Below the pieces are notes generated by a model that saw only the letters and a list, made by a program, of their open reading frames with translations, did no database searches and was not told where the DNA came from. A program made the position numbers and the translations under genes. A DNA stretch of 64,000 nt from JAHBNG01 sp039028975 (GTDB taxonomy: Bacteria; Chloroflexota; Anaerolineae; Caldilineales; Caldilineaceae). Where the stretch lies: NCBI GenBank assembly GCA_039028975.1, contig JBCCHB010000029.1, positions 56,598 to 120,597 of the forward strand. Direction: 5' to 3'. Shown piece after piece: positions 44,646 through 53,490 of the stretch; position 1 is the first letter of the stretch, and the number at the start of each line of letters is the position of its first letter.

Positions 44646-45470
44646 ATGACGATTTATAGTGAACTAAAAGAGACGCGCGTCCTAATCACCGGAGCCTCCA
44701 GCGGCATCGGAGCAGGCATCGCCCGCGCGTTCGGAACCAACGGTGCGCAAGTATTGGTCCAATACCGGGGCAATCCCACAGGCGCACAGCAGACCGTCGC
44801 CCAAATCGACGACGCAGGTGGCAGCGGCGCAAGCGTCCAAGCCGATCTTCGTTCCGAACAAACCATCGATGCTCTCTTTGAGCACATCGACCAAACTTGG
44901 GGCGGCATCGACATTCTAGTCAACAATGCGGGCATTGTCCACAAGGGTAGCGCTCTGGAAACCACGTCCGATTACTGGGACAACACCATGAACATCAACC
45001 TGCGTGCGCCCTATCTGCTCAGTCGTCACGCAGCACGGCGGATGATCGATGGGGGCAATGGCGGCAACATCGTCAACATCACCAGTATCGCAGGGACCCG
45101 CAGCGGTGAATATTCATCAGCCTATAGCGCATCTAAAGCCGCGCTAGACGCGCTCACCCGCATTCTGGCGCTGGAGTGGGCACCTCACGGGATTCGCGTC
45201 AACGCAGTGGGGCCAGGCGTCGTGCCGGTCGAGCGTCAGCAGGAACGTCTCCACGCCGCGGCTGAACAGTGGATGCCTCATATTCCCCTGGGCCGCTACG
45301 GTACGCCAGAAGATATAGCGGCCGTGGTTCTCTTTCTCTGTAGCCAAGGAGCTTCCTGGGTAACGGGCCAGACCTATCTCTGTGATGGGGGCGCATTGGC
45401 GCGTGCCAATTCACCAATGGGGGCGGCACCCAAGTTACCGGATCCGCCGTCGCCAGTTGGCCACATTTGA
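44646..45470 (+). CDS. Short-chain dehydrogenase/reductase (SDR)
   Basis: 274 residues of the classical SDR fold: cofactor motif TGASSGIGAG near 16-25, NNAGIV near 93-98, catalytic Ser in NITSIAGTRS, the YSASK tetrad motif (Tyr and Lys) and PGVVPVER. The C-terminal part ends in a proline-rich tail (KLPDPPSPVGHI). Substrate not deducible. It starts after a spacer with REP words and is not coupled to its neighbours. Confidence 0.9.
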   Translation: MTIYSELKETRVLITGASSGIGAGIARAFGTNGAQVLVQYRGNPTGAQQTVAQIDDAGGSGASVQADLRSEQTIDALFEHIDQTWGGIDILVNNAGIVHKGSALETTSDYWDNTMNINLRAPYLLSRHAARRMIDGGNGGNIVNITSIAGTRSGEYSSAYSASKAALDALTRILALEWAPHGIRVNAVGPGVVPVERQQERLHAAAEQWMPHIPLGRYGTPEDIAAVVLFLCSQGASWVTGQTYLCDGGALARANSPMGAAPKLPDPPSPVGHI

Positions 45471-45585
45471 TATATAGATATTATGAGGTAAAGTGAGAGG
45501 AGTAACTCGGGATTACTTCTCACCCCTATACGTACTTGCGATAGGGGCTGGGTGGATATGTTTCAGTATAATCTTGGAGGTGAGA

Positions 45586-46197
45586 GTGGCTTTCACAAAT
45601 TTTAAAAGTATCGCGGATGTTCAGTCAACCTATGATATCCGCCATCTGTGGGCAGACTTTATTCGTAAAGTACCGATAGAGCCATCAGCATCACTAATTG
45701 AAGATATACAGTTCAAATATGACAATATCGACATATTTGCTTCCGAAACAGCTCGCAAAGAGAACATCATATACCCTATTCTGCTCTCCATCTATCGAAA
45801 TTATCACAACAAACTATCGATTTGGAGTGAGTACTATATCTATGCGGATGACGCGCTTTGCGGACACCCTGACTACCTACTTTCGGCTCGTTCAGCATTA
45901 GGAACCACAATCATGTCCACACCTATTCTGACCGTTATGGAAGCCAAGGAAAACAATTTTAAAAGTGGGTGGGGACAATGTTTGGCTGCAATGGTCGCAG
46001 CACAAAGACTCAATGCCGCCACTATCGATAAAGAAACCATTATTTATGGCCTTGTAACCGATGGAGAGTTGTGGCAGTTTGGCAAATTAGAAAGGCAGAT
46101 ATTCACCCAAAGCCAACCATCCTACACGCTTTCAGATTTGGCAGATATGTACAAGGCTGTGGGTTGGCTCTATGCGGAAGCTGAACGACAGATATAA
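45586..46197 (+). CDS. Small PD-(D/E)XK-like nuclease-fold protein
   Basis: 203 residues. GHPDYLLS followed at the expected distance by LTVMEAKE forms a D...E-x-K catalytic signature of the PD-(D/E)XK fold, and GQCLAAMVAAQRLN supplies the following helix with Gln. An in-frame ATG at 45493 exists, but GGAGG lies four bases before GTG 45586, so that start is preferred. Such proteins occur as defence or DNA-repair-linked nucleases. Its stop lies two bases before the second hyuB, which is unexpected for unrelated functions and suggests insertion against the gene boundary. Confidence 0.7.
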   Translation: MAFTNFKSIADVQSTYDIRHLWADFIRKVPIEPSASLIEDIQFKYDNIDIFASETARKENIIYPILLSIYRNYHNKLSIWSEYYIYADDALCGHPDYLLSARSALGTTIMSTPILTVMEAKENNFKSGWGQCLAAMVAAQRLNAATIDKETIIYGLVTDGELWQFGKLERQIFTQSQPSYTLSDLADMYKAVGWLYAEAERQI

Positions 46198-46199
46198 CT

Positions 46200-47876
46200 A
46201 TGACAATCGACCCAATCGTCCTGGAAGTACTCCGCCACCGCTTCTTCGCTATCGCCGAAGAGATGGGTGCTGCGCTTATCCGCACCTCTTATTCAACCAA
46301 CATTAAAGACCGCCGTGATGCCTCCTGCGCCCTCTTTGATCGCCGAGGCGAGACCATTGCCCAGGCGGAGCATATCCCCATTCATCTAGGCGTGTTGCCG
46401 TGGGGTGTTAAGGGTGCGCTGCAACATATTGATGTGGATGCGCTCCAACCCGGTGACGCCATCCTCCACAATGATCCTTTTATCGGTGGGACTCACACGC
46501 CCGATCTAATCATTTTTGTTCCTATCTTTTTTGAGGATCAGCTCGTGGCCTTTGCCGGGAATTTGGCCCACCACATCGACATTGGCGGCATGGTGCCAGG
46601 TAGCCTCTCGCCTCAGGCTACCGAGATTTTTCAGGAGGGGCTGCGTTTCCCACCGGTGAAGATTCGCAAAGCAGGTGTGCTAGATGAGGAGATTCTGGCC
46701 ATCCATCGCCATAACGTACGCACAGCTTACGAGGGACAAGGCGATCTTCTCTCCCAAATTGCCTCTAACAACGTGGGAGAGCGTCGCTTTGTGGAGATGT
46801 GTGAAGAGTTTGGGCCAGAGACGGTGTTGGAAGGTATCAGTGCGCTGGCGGACTATTGCGATCGTCGGATGCAGGCCGAGCTGCGGGCCATTCCCGACGG
46901 TACATATAGCTTCATGGATGTGATGGACAGCGACGGCATTAGCGATGAGCCGGTCGAAATTTGCGTACAGATCGATGTAACCGGAGATCGACTGCGCTTT
47001 GATTTCACTGGCAGCAGCCCGCAGACTCGTGGCCCCGTCAACGCGGTGCGCCCCATGACCCTATCGAGCGTTTACTATACGGTCAAAGCCATTACGGATA
47101 GTACCATCCCACCCAACTCGGGAACCTTTCGCCGCCTGGATGTCTTTACCCCAGAAGGCACAGTGGTCAATGCCCGCTTTCCTGCCCCAACAGGCCAGGG
47201 CAACTCTATCACCTGTCAGCGCATTGTGGATGTTTTGCTGGGAGCATTCGCCCAGGCCGTGCCGGATCGAGTCTGTGCGGCCTGTACCGGCTCCATGAAT
47301 GGGATGCATATCGGCGGTTTTGATCAAGAAACCCAGCAGTATTTTTCCCACATCGAAACCTATGGTGGCGGTTACGGTGCCACCGGTCACGGCGATGGCG
47401 AAAGCGGCGTCCACACCCACATGACCAACACGCGCAACGCCCCGGTCGAAGTTATTGAATCGGTTTTGCCGGTGAAGGTTGAATCCTACACGCTCGTACC
47501 CGATTCAGAGGGGCCAGGGCAGTATCGAGGCGGCTTTGGCATACGACGTATTTTTCGGATTGAGGCAGACCAGATTCACAGCACCACCAGCACTGACCGG
47601 ACGCTAGCTGGGCCATGGGGACTGGCTGGTGGGCAACCCGCCCAAGGCCCGCAGCACCGAGTGATCCGGGCGAATGGAGAAGAAATGAAGCTACCTGCCA
47701 AAGCCGCGTTTGAGCTGAACACGGGCGACCGCTTAATTGTGGAGACGGCTGGCGGAGGTGGCTGGGGAGATGTAAATCAGCGGGAGCCGAAAGCTGTGCA
47801 GGCGGACCTGAACGAAGGCTTGATTTCGGTTGAACGTGCTCAACAGATCTACGGAATGGACCATGCAAAAGAGTGA
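46200..47876 (+). CDS. hyuB: HyuB2: second hydantoinase/oxoprolinase subunit B
   Basis: 558 residues, slightly longer than HyuB1, with the same blocks (DRRDASCALFD, HNDPFIGGTHTPDLI, HHIDIGGMVPGSLSPQATEIFQ, GLAGGQPAQGP, VETAGGGGWG). The matching A subunit HyuA2 is about 9.7 kb upstream, past RloA/B and other accessory genes. Its last bases overlap the ATG of a truncated FAD oxidoreductase. Likely still expressed from its own signals; alternatively it pairs with an A subunit elsewhere. Confidence 0.9.
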   Translation: MTIDPIVLEVLRHRFFAIAEEMGAALIRTSYSTNIKDRRDASCALFDRRGETIAQAEHIPIHLGVLPWGVKGALQHIDVDALQPGDAILHNDPFIGGTHTPDLIIFVPIFFEDQLVAFAGNLAHHIDIGGMVPGSLSPQATEIFQEGLRFPPVKIRKAGVLDEEILAIHRHNVRTAYEGQGDLLSQIASNNVGERRFVEMCEEFGPETVLEGISALADYCDRRMQAELRAIPDGTYSFMDVMDSDGISDEPVEICVQIDVTGDRLRFDFTGSSPQTRGPVNAVRPMTLSSVYYTVKAITDSTIPPNSGTFRRLDVFTPEGTVVNARFPAPTGQGNSITCQRIVDVLLGAFAQAVPDRVCAACTGSMNGMHIGGFDQETQQYFSHIETYGGGYGATGHGDGESGVHTHMTNTRNAPVEVIESVLPVKVESYTLVPDSEGPGQYRGGFGIRRIFRIEADQIHSTTSTDRTLAGPWGLAGGQPAQGPQHRVIRANGEEMKLPAKAAFELNTGDRLIVETAGGGGWGDVNQREPKAVQADLNEGLISVERAQQIYGMDHAKE

Positions 47877-48033
47877 AGCACCTGTCGTCATCATCGGCGG
47901 CGGGATTGCGGGGTATACTACTCCTATTTTCTTGCCAAGCGCGAGAGGCCAGCCCGTAACCGGACCAGTCGATGAGGTTGAGGGCTTCATTCTAACCACT
48001 GGTTTCAGCGGTATGGCATCTGTCCCAGTATAG
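47863..48033 (+). pseudogene. Remnant of an FAD-dependent amino-acid oxidase, internally deleted
   Basis: The frame from ATG 47863 starts with the FAD-binding Rossmann motif VVIIGGGIAGY of a DAO-type oxidase. After only ~30 residues it jumps to sequence resembling the end of such enzymes (GPVDEVEGFILTTGFSG), then stops at 48033. About 300 codons are missing, so it is a two-ended relic of 56 residues. Its start overlaps the end of hyuB2, as expected for a former operon partner. Confidence 0.7.
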
Positions 48034-48055
48034 CATTGTTCAAGTTGTTCAAAGA

Positions 48056-48766
48056 ATGAGCATGACGAACCTGTTAAAGAATCTCGGGCTTCAACAATAT
48101 ATAAATTTTTTTGGCGGTGTCTTGGTCATAGCTGGACTGATTGCGGCCCTCTATTGGTCGCCATCACTGATCAAAATTGTTGGGGTTCCGTTAACTGTTT
48201 TGCCTCGCATCATGGGGCTGATGCAGGGAACATCATCGAGTGACATCACAATTATCCCTCTCTTGAACGATGGGCGCGAGCTTGCCTTTGAGGTCGCTGC
48301 TCCAGGAAACTATCTTTTCTATTCCGCTCATCTAAACCTGTTGCGGCGAGATGTTGGTAAGGATTCCACATCGACGTCGTGGATGCAGATAGAGAATGTT
48401 GCAACTGGTAGCCAAGTACCGACCCTGTTGTTGGATCGAGGCATACGTGTCTATGATCCGCCAAGCGTAGATGGTAGACCTATCATTCAGTTTGAGGTTA
48501 CAGATGCAGGACGCTATCGAGCCACGATAAACCCAAGTTCTGATGCACCGTCACTCACGCTGATTCCCAATGTTGTTGTAGGCAATGAAACTCAACTCAA
48601 TACAGTGATTATCTTGCAAGTTGTCGCCCTTATTGGCATTCCGTTAGTAGTTTTCTACCGTAAATATCGTCAGGAGCGGAAAATATTACAAGCAGTACGC
48701 AAGGCAAAACGAGAGGCCACGGATACATTCTGGCAAGCGGAAGTGGTACGTCAGAAAAAGCGTTAG
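48056..48766 (+). CDS. Two-TM membrane protein with extracytoplasmic domain, unknown
   Basis: 236 residues: a first hydrophobic segment at about 17-40, a soluble beta-rich region to ~185, a second helix at about 192-212 and a basic C-terminal coiled region (YRKYRQERKILQAVRKAKRE). I recognise no family. It is flanked by the oxidase relic and the creatininase-type gene on the same strand. Confidence 0.6.
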   Translation: MSMTNLLKNLGLQQYINFFGGVLVIAGLIAALYWSPSLIKIVGVPLTVLPRIMGLMQGTSSSDITIIPLLNDGRELAFEVAAPGNYLFYSAHLNLLRRDVGKDSTSTSWMQIENVATGSQVPTLLLDRGIRVYDPPSVDGRPIIQFEVTDAGRYRATINPSSDAPSLTLIPNVVVGNETQLNTVIILQVVALIGIPLVVFYRKYRQERKILQAVRKAKREATDTFWQAEVVRQKKR

Positions 48767-48887
48767 TGGCCGATATGTTGAAGATAACAATCCCAAGACA
48801 AAAAAATTCTCTCATGACCAACTACCGTGAACACTTTTCACGAAGAACTACTTACGAAAAACGAATACCTAAGGAGAAACGATAACA

Positions 48888-49619
48888 ATGTCTGAGCTAG
48901 CAAAGATGACTTGGCTTGAAATCGATGCACTACGAAGGAAGACCGATTTGGCAATTTTGCCTTCGGGTGCAGTAGAAGTCTACGGGAAGCATTTGCCTAC
49001 GGGGTCAGATGGGATTATGGCGTTGGCTCTGGCTCAGGCACTGGCGGAAAAGGTACCGGCTGGCATTGCACCATTGGTGCCGGTGGGAGAATCCAGGGTA
49101 CTCAACGCTTTCCCTGGGACGCTTTGGGTGTCGGCTGAGTCGCTCAAGGCGTATCTAGGGGACATCGCACGCAGCATGATTCATTGGGGCTTTCGCCGCT
49201 TGCTCTTCATCAACTCCCACGCAGGCAATGTGGCTACAGTGAACCAGTTGGCCATGACGCTACGCGAAGAGCATGACGTTCTCTGTGCTCAGGCCGATAC
49301 GTGGCGATTTATTCAGCCCTCGACCGATGGCATGTGGGAAAGCGAATTGCCCCACGGTCATGCCAGCGAGGCGGGTACGAGTATGCTGCTTCACGTCGCG
49401 CCAGAACTCGTCAAGATGAAACATGCTGCTCGCACAATGCCACCTGCTAATGAGTTTCCCGAAATTATTCGCTATCGACCATATACCGCGGTAACCGATT
49501 CAGGCACGGTCGGCGACGGTACTCTTGGTACGGCAGAGAAAGGGGCCGAGGCATTTCAGCGTGCTGTGGGGCGCCTGGTGGCCTTTGTTCAGAGTGATGA
49601 TTTTAACTTTGGCTCTTGA
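48888..49619 (+). CDS. Creatininase-family amidohydrolase
   Basis: 243 residues with the creatininase family blocks. The N-terminal metal site reads SGAVEVYGKHLPTGSD (Glu and Asp kept, while the usual His of E-Q-H-G is Tyr), then NSHAGN and GHASEAGTSMLL with the family's His and Glu. Members hydrolyse cyclic or simple amides (creatinine, FAPy, mycofactocin precursors) with two metals. The Tyr replacement also occurs in some relatives, so activity is possible but not sure. AAGGAG lies before ATG 48888. Together with the HyuA/B genes a creatinine/hydantoin-type pathway is suggested. Confidence 0.85.
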   Translation: MSELAKMTWLEIDALRRKTDLAILPSGAVEVYGKHLPTGSDGIMALALAQALAEKVPAGIAPLVPVGESRVLNAFPGTLWVSAESLKAYLGDIARSMIHWGFRRLLFINSHAGNVATVNQLAMTLREEHDVLCAQADTWRFIQPSTDGMWESELPHGHASEAGTSMLLHVAPELVKMKHAARTMPPANEFPEIIRYRPYTAVTDSGTVGDGTLGTAEKGAEAFQRAVGRLVAFVQSDDFNFGS

Positions 49620-49659
49620 CGAATTCCCAAAGATTCACCAAGTTGCGAAGAGTGTATCC

Positions 49660-49757
49660 TTAGGACTCAGGATCATATAGAACCCCAAATTTCGACACTG
49701 TCATCTCGAGTACCTGAGAGATCTTTCATTTGGTTCTATTTACGTCTCGTTCCTTAC
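49660..49757. repeat. Family C palindromic repeat, copy 2
   Basis: 98 bp, gap-free match to 21580-21677 with the shared core CTGTCATCTCGAGTAC and GAGAGATCTT. It follows the creatininase-type gene and precedes the nested hairpin at 49769. Confidence 0.8.
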
Positions 49758-49768
49758 CATAGATATCT

Positions 49769-49829
49769 AGAAAAAGATTTTCCAGTTGTCCCCTGGGCTT
49801 GTCGAAGGGCGGCGGGAAAATCTTTTTCT
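49769..49829. terminator. Nested hairpin enclosing a REP element between convergent genes
   Basis: Arms AGAAAAAGATTTTCC (49769-49783) and its exact complement (49815-49829) enclose CCCTGGGCTTGTCGAAGGG, itself a small palindrome. U-rich on both strands, between the creatininase-type gene and the HcnB-like gene reading toward each other, so probably a bidirectional terminator. Confidence 0.6.
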
Positions 49830-49857
49830 TAAAGACTATATCGATGAAAAGCCGAGA

Positions 49858-51276
49858 TCACTTGGCAAGCAAATCACCAACTGGAGTGGGTATCAACGGC
49901 GGACGTACAGCCATTACGCCCACTTGATCGGGTGTTGTCCCTGTCTTGGATGCGACCAGTTGACGCACGTGGGGTTCGCAATAGCGCCCTTGGCATGAAC
50001 CCATCCCACAGCGGGTACGCAGCTTGACGCCTTTTAGATCTCGCGCCCCTTCCTCAATGGCCATCTCAATCTGATGGGCTTGGACCATTTCACAGCGGCA
50101 GACCACTGTCTCTGGCGTCACCAACTGTTGTAGACCTGGGCGAATGGGCATTCGCTGGTGGAGCATAGACAGAAAGCGCTCTTCAGAAGCAATTTGGAGA
50201 GAAAGAGCATGTGTCTGCAGGCGTTTTTCTTCTTCCGTGATATTTTCCAGCGTATGCAATAGGCTGAGTGCGGCCATCTTCCCTTGAAGCTTAGAGAGAT
50301 CTTTGCCACCGACCCCTGTCACATCCCCCGCCACGTAAACATTGGGAACGGTGGTTGCCATGTTGGCATCATGCTGGGGGTAGAAGGCATCAAGCTGCTC
50401 ATCATATCGATGGGCGCAACCAAGGTGGCGGGTCAGTGCCAAGTTAGGCAGAAAGCCAAGGGAAACGCAGATTGTATCCACCTCTACGGTTTGGACCGTC
50501 TCGTGGCGAGGTTGCCATTGGGCATCGACTTTACCATAGGTTGCGCTGATTACCTGATGATTGCCGTTTGCCTTGAAGATTGTTTGCCCAAAGTGAATAG
50601 GCACTCGATGGCGGGCCAACATGGAACCATAATACCAAACATCCTTCAGCCGCCCCCATTGCCCCCAAAACGCGACCGGAGCTTTTGGTACGCCAGCCCA
50701 AAAGGAAGCCAGATCGAGCACCGCAACCACTTGGATCCCTACCTCAACGAGTCCTGCCGCAGCGGTCAATAATAGCGGACCACTCCCCGCCACCAATGCC
50801 CGCTGACCAGGGCGAATGCCGTGCCCTTTTAGAAGCATCTGCGCGCCACCTAATGTCACCACGCCCGGTAACTGCCAACCCGGAAAAGCCAATGGGCGGT
50901 CATAGGCACCAGGCGTCAAGAGGAGATAGCGTGCGTGGATCGAATCAACCTTATATGGTCCGGTCAGATAGAGGGTAAAGCCAGCACCATTTTCATCGGG
51001 GAAGACAGCCCAAACAGACGTTTCAGAGAGGAAGTCAACATTTTGCTTTTCGATGACACCTGATAGCGTCTCGAATTCGATTTGGCGGGGCGATTGTTTG
51101 CTAACGGAATGCCCACGCGGCGCAGCCAATTCACGGGGCGGCTGCTTGAAGTAATGCCCCCCTAGCTGTGGATAGCTATCAAGCAGAGTAAAATTTACCT
51201 GGTGCTTAGATAATTCAATGGCTGCAGCCATTCCCGCAGGTCCGCCACCGACAATGGCAATATCAACCTTCTTCAT
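49858..51276 (-). CDS. FAD-dependent dehydrogenase subunit, HcnB / opine-oxidase A type
   Basis: 472 residues. N-terminal FAD-binding motif IAIVGGGPAGMAAAIELSKH (6-25), a second Rossmann region near 160-195 (LVAGSGPLLLTAAAGLVEV) and a C-terminal BFD-like region with four Cys: VCRCEMV and RCGMGSCQGRYC. This layout is that of the B (large) subunit of HcnABC and of opine/D-amino-acid dehydrogenases, which also resemble the alpha subunit of heterotetrameric sarcosine oxidase. It is encoded four bases overlapping the small 2Fe-2S subunit; the DAO-type subunit is at 53832-54989. Confidence 0.9.
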   Translation of the reverse strand: MKKVDIAIVGGGPAGMAAAIELSKHQVNFTLLDSYPQLGGHYFKQPPRELAAPRGHSVSKQSPRQIEFETLSGVIEKQNVDFLSETSVWAVFPDENGAGFTLYLTGPYKVDSIHARYLLLTPGAYDRPLAFPGWQLPGVVTLGGAQMLLKGHGIRPGQRALVAGSGPLLLTAAAGLVEVGIQVVAVLDLASFWAGVPKAPVAFWGQWGRLKDVWYYGSMLARHRVPIHFGQTIFKANGNHQVISATYGKVDAQWQPRHETVQTVEVDTICVSLGFLPNLALTRHLGCAHRYDEQLDAFYPQHDANMATTVPNVYVAGDVTGVGGKDLSKLQGKMAALSLLHTLENITEEEKRLQTHALSLQIASEERFLSMLHQRMPIRPGLQQLVTPETVVCRCEMVQAHQIEMAIEEGARDLKGVKLRTRCGMGSCQGRYCEPHVRQLVASKTGTTPDQVGVMAVRPPLIPTPVGDLLAK

Positions 51277-51584
51277 TGGGTTTCCTCTGTACCCTCAATG
51301 TCAAGCGTCATCCCTGTGTTGATCCGCATCCCTGGTTGAATAGTCGTCATGCAAGCTCGGACATCACGGATCTCGTTGAGAGTGACAAGGCATTGATGGC
51401 AAATTCCCATGCCACAGAAGATCGTGCGGGCGTAGTTGTAGATACTTTCATCCGTAAAGATGCGCTGACCTTGGGCCATCAGAACGGTAGCCACGCTTTC
51501 ACCTACGTACGCGGTGGTTGTGGTGCCGTCAATCTCAATTTGGATGGGTGTCCCTTGGATTGGGAGGCGAGATGGTTTGGTCAT
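51273..51584 (-). CDS. (2Fe-2S) ferredoxin-like subunit, HcnA type
   Basis: 103 residues from ATG 51584, which has AGGAG eight bases upstream. Cys57, Cys62, Cys65 and Cys78 (FCGMGICHQC...RACMT) bind a plant-type 2Fe-2S cluster. Small subunit of HcnABC/opine-oxidase-like dehydrogenases. Its ATG overlaps the TGA of the AAA/PD-(D/E)XK gene upstream and its stop overlaps the HcnB-like ATG, both by four bases. In known operons of this kind no nuclease gene stands in front. Confidence 0.9.
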   Translation of the reverse strand: MTKPSRLPIQGTPIQIEIDGTTTTAYVGESVATVLMAQGQRIFTDESIYNYARTIFCGMGICHQCLVTLNEIRDVRACMTTIQPGMRINTGMTLDIEGTEETQ

Positions 51585-53410
51585 GGGGCCACTCCTGTGT
51601 TGATATACCCGGGATCTACCCATTCGTCTTTGTACACAAGTTCCCAACCGTTGTAGACCAGAATCAATTTTTTTATGGGGCGTTGTGCGGTCATCTCTTG
51701 GATCCGTGGGTCACGTCCGTACTGCTGTAGCTGTTTCTGCGCCTCTAAAATTTTTTCTTGGAGCTTCTTTTTGGTGAACGAGCTGCGGCCAATATATTCT
51801 AACTCAATCAGATAGCCATATTGCATATCTGGATAGCGGGCCAGAAATGGCTCTAAATAGAGGTCGGCGAATCCGTTACCCATATCCTTTTCAGACCAAA
51901 TGTGAAAAAAGTGGGTAACATTGAGATAAGCCAGTAAGAAACCTTGGATCACCTTTTCACCGCTCAAATAGTCGCGAACCGCAGTCTGTTTTTGAATCGC
52001 ATCGGCTAGCAAATCAAAGAAGGGTTGCCAGTTGCCGTGGTAGGCCATATCACTAAGTAGATTGGCTAACTGCCATGGATCCAGCCTGAAATGGTTGGCA
52101 TCCTCCAGCGCATCACGGATGTAGCTGTAGAGCAGGTCGGCAACAGTGCGATTGGGAATCGATAACAGAGGTCTACCTGCCCGCTCACCTGTAAAGGTGA
52201 GTAACCCAAAATAGTAAAGCTGGGAGATGAAGTTTTCTGGCTTTAGCAGACTCTCCAGCGGAAAGCTAGGTGCGATGTCCGAAACGGTCTCGCCGCTATC
52301 TACGATTGATTTTAGGATACTAAAGTTGCCATTTAGCTCACGATCAGCGGGTAACTTATTTGTCTCCGCCTCTGGCTGAAGTAACCTGTCAACGGTGACT
52401 AGGTGGCGCAGTTTAGCATAGTCGACGCGTAGGTTTTGGTCGATAAGGTTGCGCGGTAACTTGGTGCGCTCACGCGCTTTTTCCAAAAAGTAGAAGACTA
52501 AATTTGAATTAAATAGCTGGTTATCTGAGTCTTGAGAAAATCGGTAATTATTATACCAAAGTTTCATCAGAGTGAAGCATTTTTCAACAGGAATTAACAA
52601 GATGCCAGCGTTGGAATAGTAAGTTAGAGCTGTACGAACTTCAGCTTCAGTAAACCCGATTAACTCATTGAATGGCTCTTCTAGGCTGATATTTCCGCCT
52701 ACATTAAAGCCACTGGTTACGTCATCCATAGTGATCGGTGACACGCCGGTGATATAAAGTCGAGTCAGCCCCGAAATCGGTCCGCCTGTCCCCCCTTTGA
52801 GCATATTGAAGAAGTAGCGGAAGAAGCCATCTTCGTGGGTTAATTTTCGATATGCGTCCCGCCCATGTTTCGTCAGGATAGTATTGGCAAAGTTGTCATA
52901 TTCATCAATAAAGAGGTAAAGCTTGAGCCCTTTCACACCCACATAGAAAAAAATTTGCTGCATCTGATCAGCCGCTTGCTGATGGGAACGAACCGTTTGG
53001 CATTCTTCTTCGCTAAAGAACTGACTATACCTATGGAGAAAGCCATTGATTAAGAGTGTTAGGTGGGTCTCGAATGAGGGCTGTAAATATGGTAAATCAG
53101 GATTAACCAGCGCAAAATTGAAGCTTAATACCAAATAGGAATTGCGCTCAGCCGTTGGGTGCTGACCAATAAAGGTATCTCCAAAAAGTGCCTCAAAATC
53201 CTCCCGTAGGTTGATGTCATAGTAGTGTTGCAGCAGAGAGAGCCAGAGCGATTTGCCAAAGCGTCGTGGCCGAATGCAGAAGAGATAGTATGGGGCATCC
53301 TCAATCAGCGGGATAAAGTGGGTTTTATCCACATAGTAATTGTTATCTTCTTGCAGGCGGCGATAATCGGCAACACCATATGGGATGCGCTTGATAGATT
53401 TATTTGTCAC
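51581..53410 (-). CDS. AAA-ATPase-like protein with C-terminal PD-(D/E)XK domain, catalytic Lys replaced
   Basis: 609 residues of the AAA-ATPase_like/PDDEXK_9 family. Opening IPYGVADYRRLQEDNNYYVD, Walker A RPRRFGKSLWLS near 47-58 and LYLFIDEYDNFANT as Walker B-like block. The last ~100 residues form the nuclease-like part (NGFADLYLEPFLA). The usual E-x-K reads IELEYIG, so the Lys is Glu and catalysis is doubtful. These proteins are abundant in many Bacteroidetes, Chloroflexi and anaerobes, with unknown role and a selfish or defence-like distribution. Starts at GTG 53410; its stop overlaps the 2Fe-2S gene by four bases, making it look inserted into the hcn-type operon. Confidence 0.85.
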   Translation of the reverse strand: MTNKSIKRIPYGVADYRRLQEDNNYYVDKTHFIPLIEDAPYYLFCIRPRRFGKSLWLSLLQHYYDINLREDFEALFGDTFIGQHPTAERNSYLVLSFNFALVNPDLPYLQPSFETHLTLLINGFLHRYSQFFSEEECQTVRSHQQAADQMQQIFFYVGVKGLKLYLFIDEYDNFANTILTKHGRDAYRKLTHEDGFFRYFFNMLKGGTGGPISGLTRLYITGVSPITMDDVTSGFNVGGNISLEEPFNELIGFTEAEVRTALTYYSNAGILLIPVEKCFTLMKLWYNNYRFSQDSDNQLFNSNLVFYFLEKARERTKLPRNLIDQNLRVDYAKLRHLVTVDRLLQPEAETNKLPADRELNGNFSILKSIVDSGETVSDIAPSFPLESLLKPENFISQLYYFGLLTFTGERAGRPLLSIPNRTVADLLYSYIRDALEDANHFRLDPWQLANLLSDMAYHGNWQPFFDLLADAIQKQTAVRDYLSGEKVIQGFLLAYLNVTHFFHIWSEKDMGNGFADLYLEPFLARYPDMQYGYLIELEYIGRSSFTKKKLQEKILEAQKQLQQYGRDPRIQEMTAQRPIKKLILVYNGWELVYKDEWVDPGYINTGVAP

Positions 53411-53490
53411 GGGTTGCGGTATCCTCTGAATGGGACAAGTCTTTCTGAGCCAAAATTTGGTCAGAATCTGAGTCTATTATGAGTAGTCCG

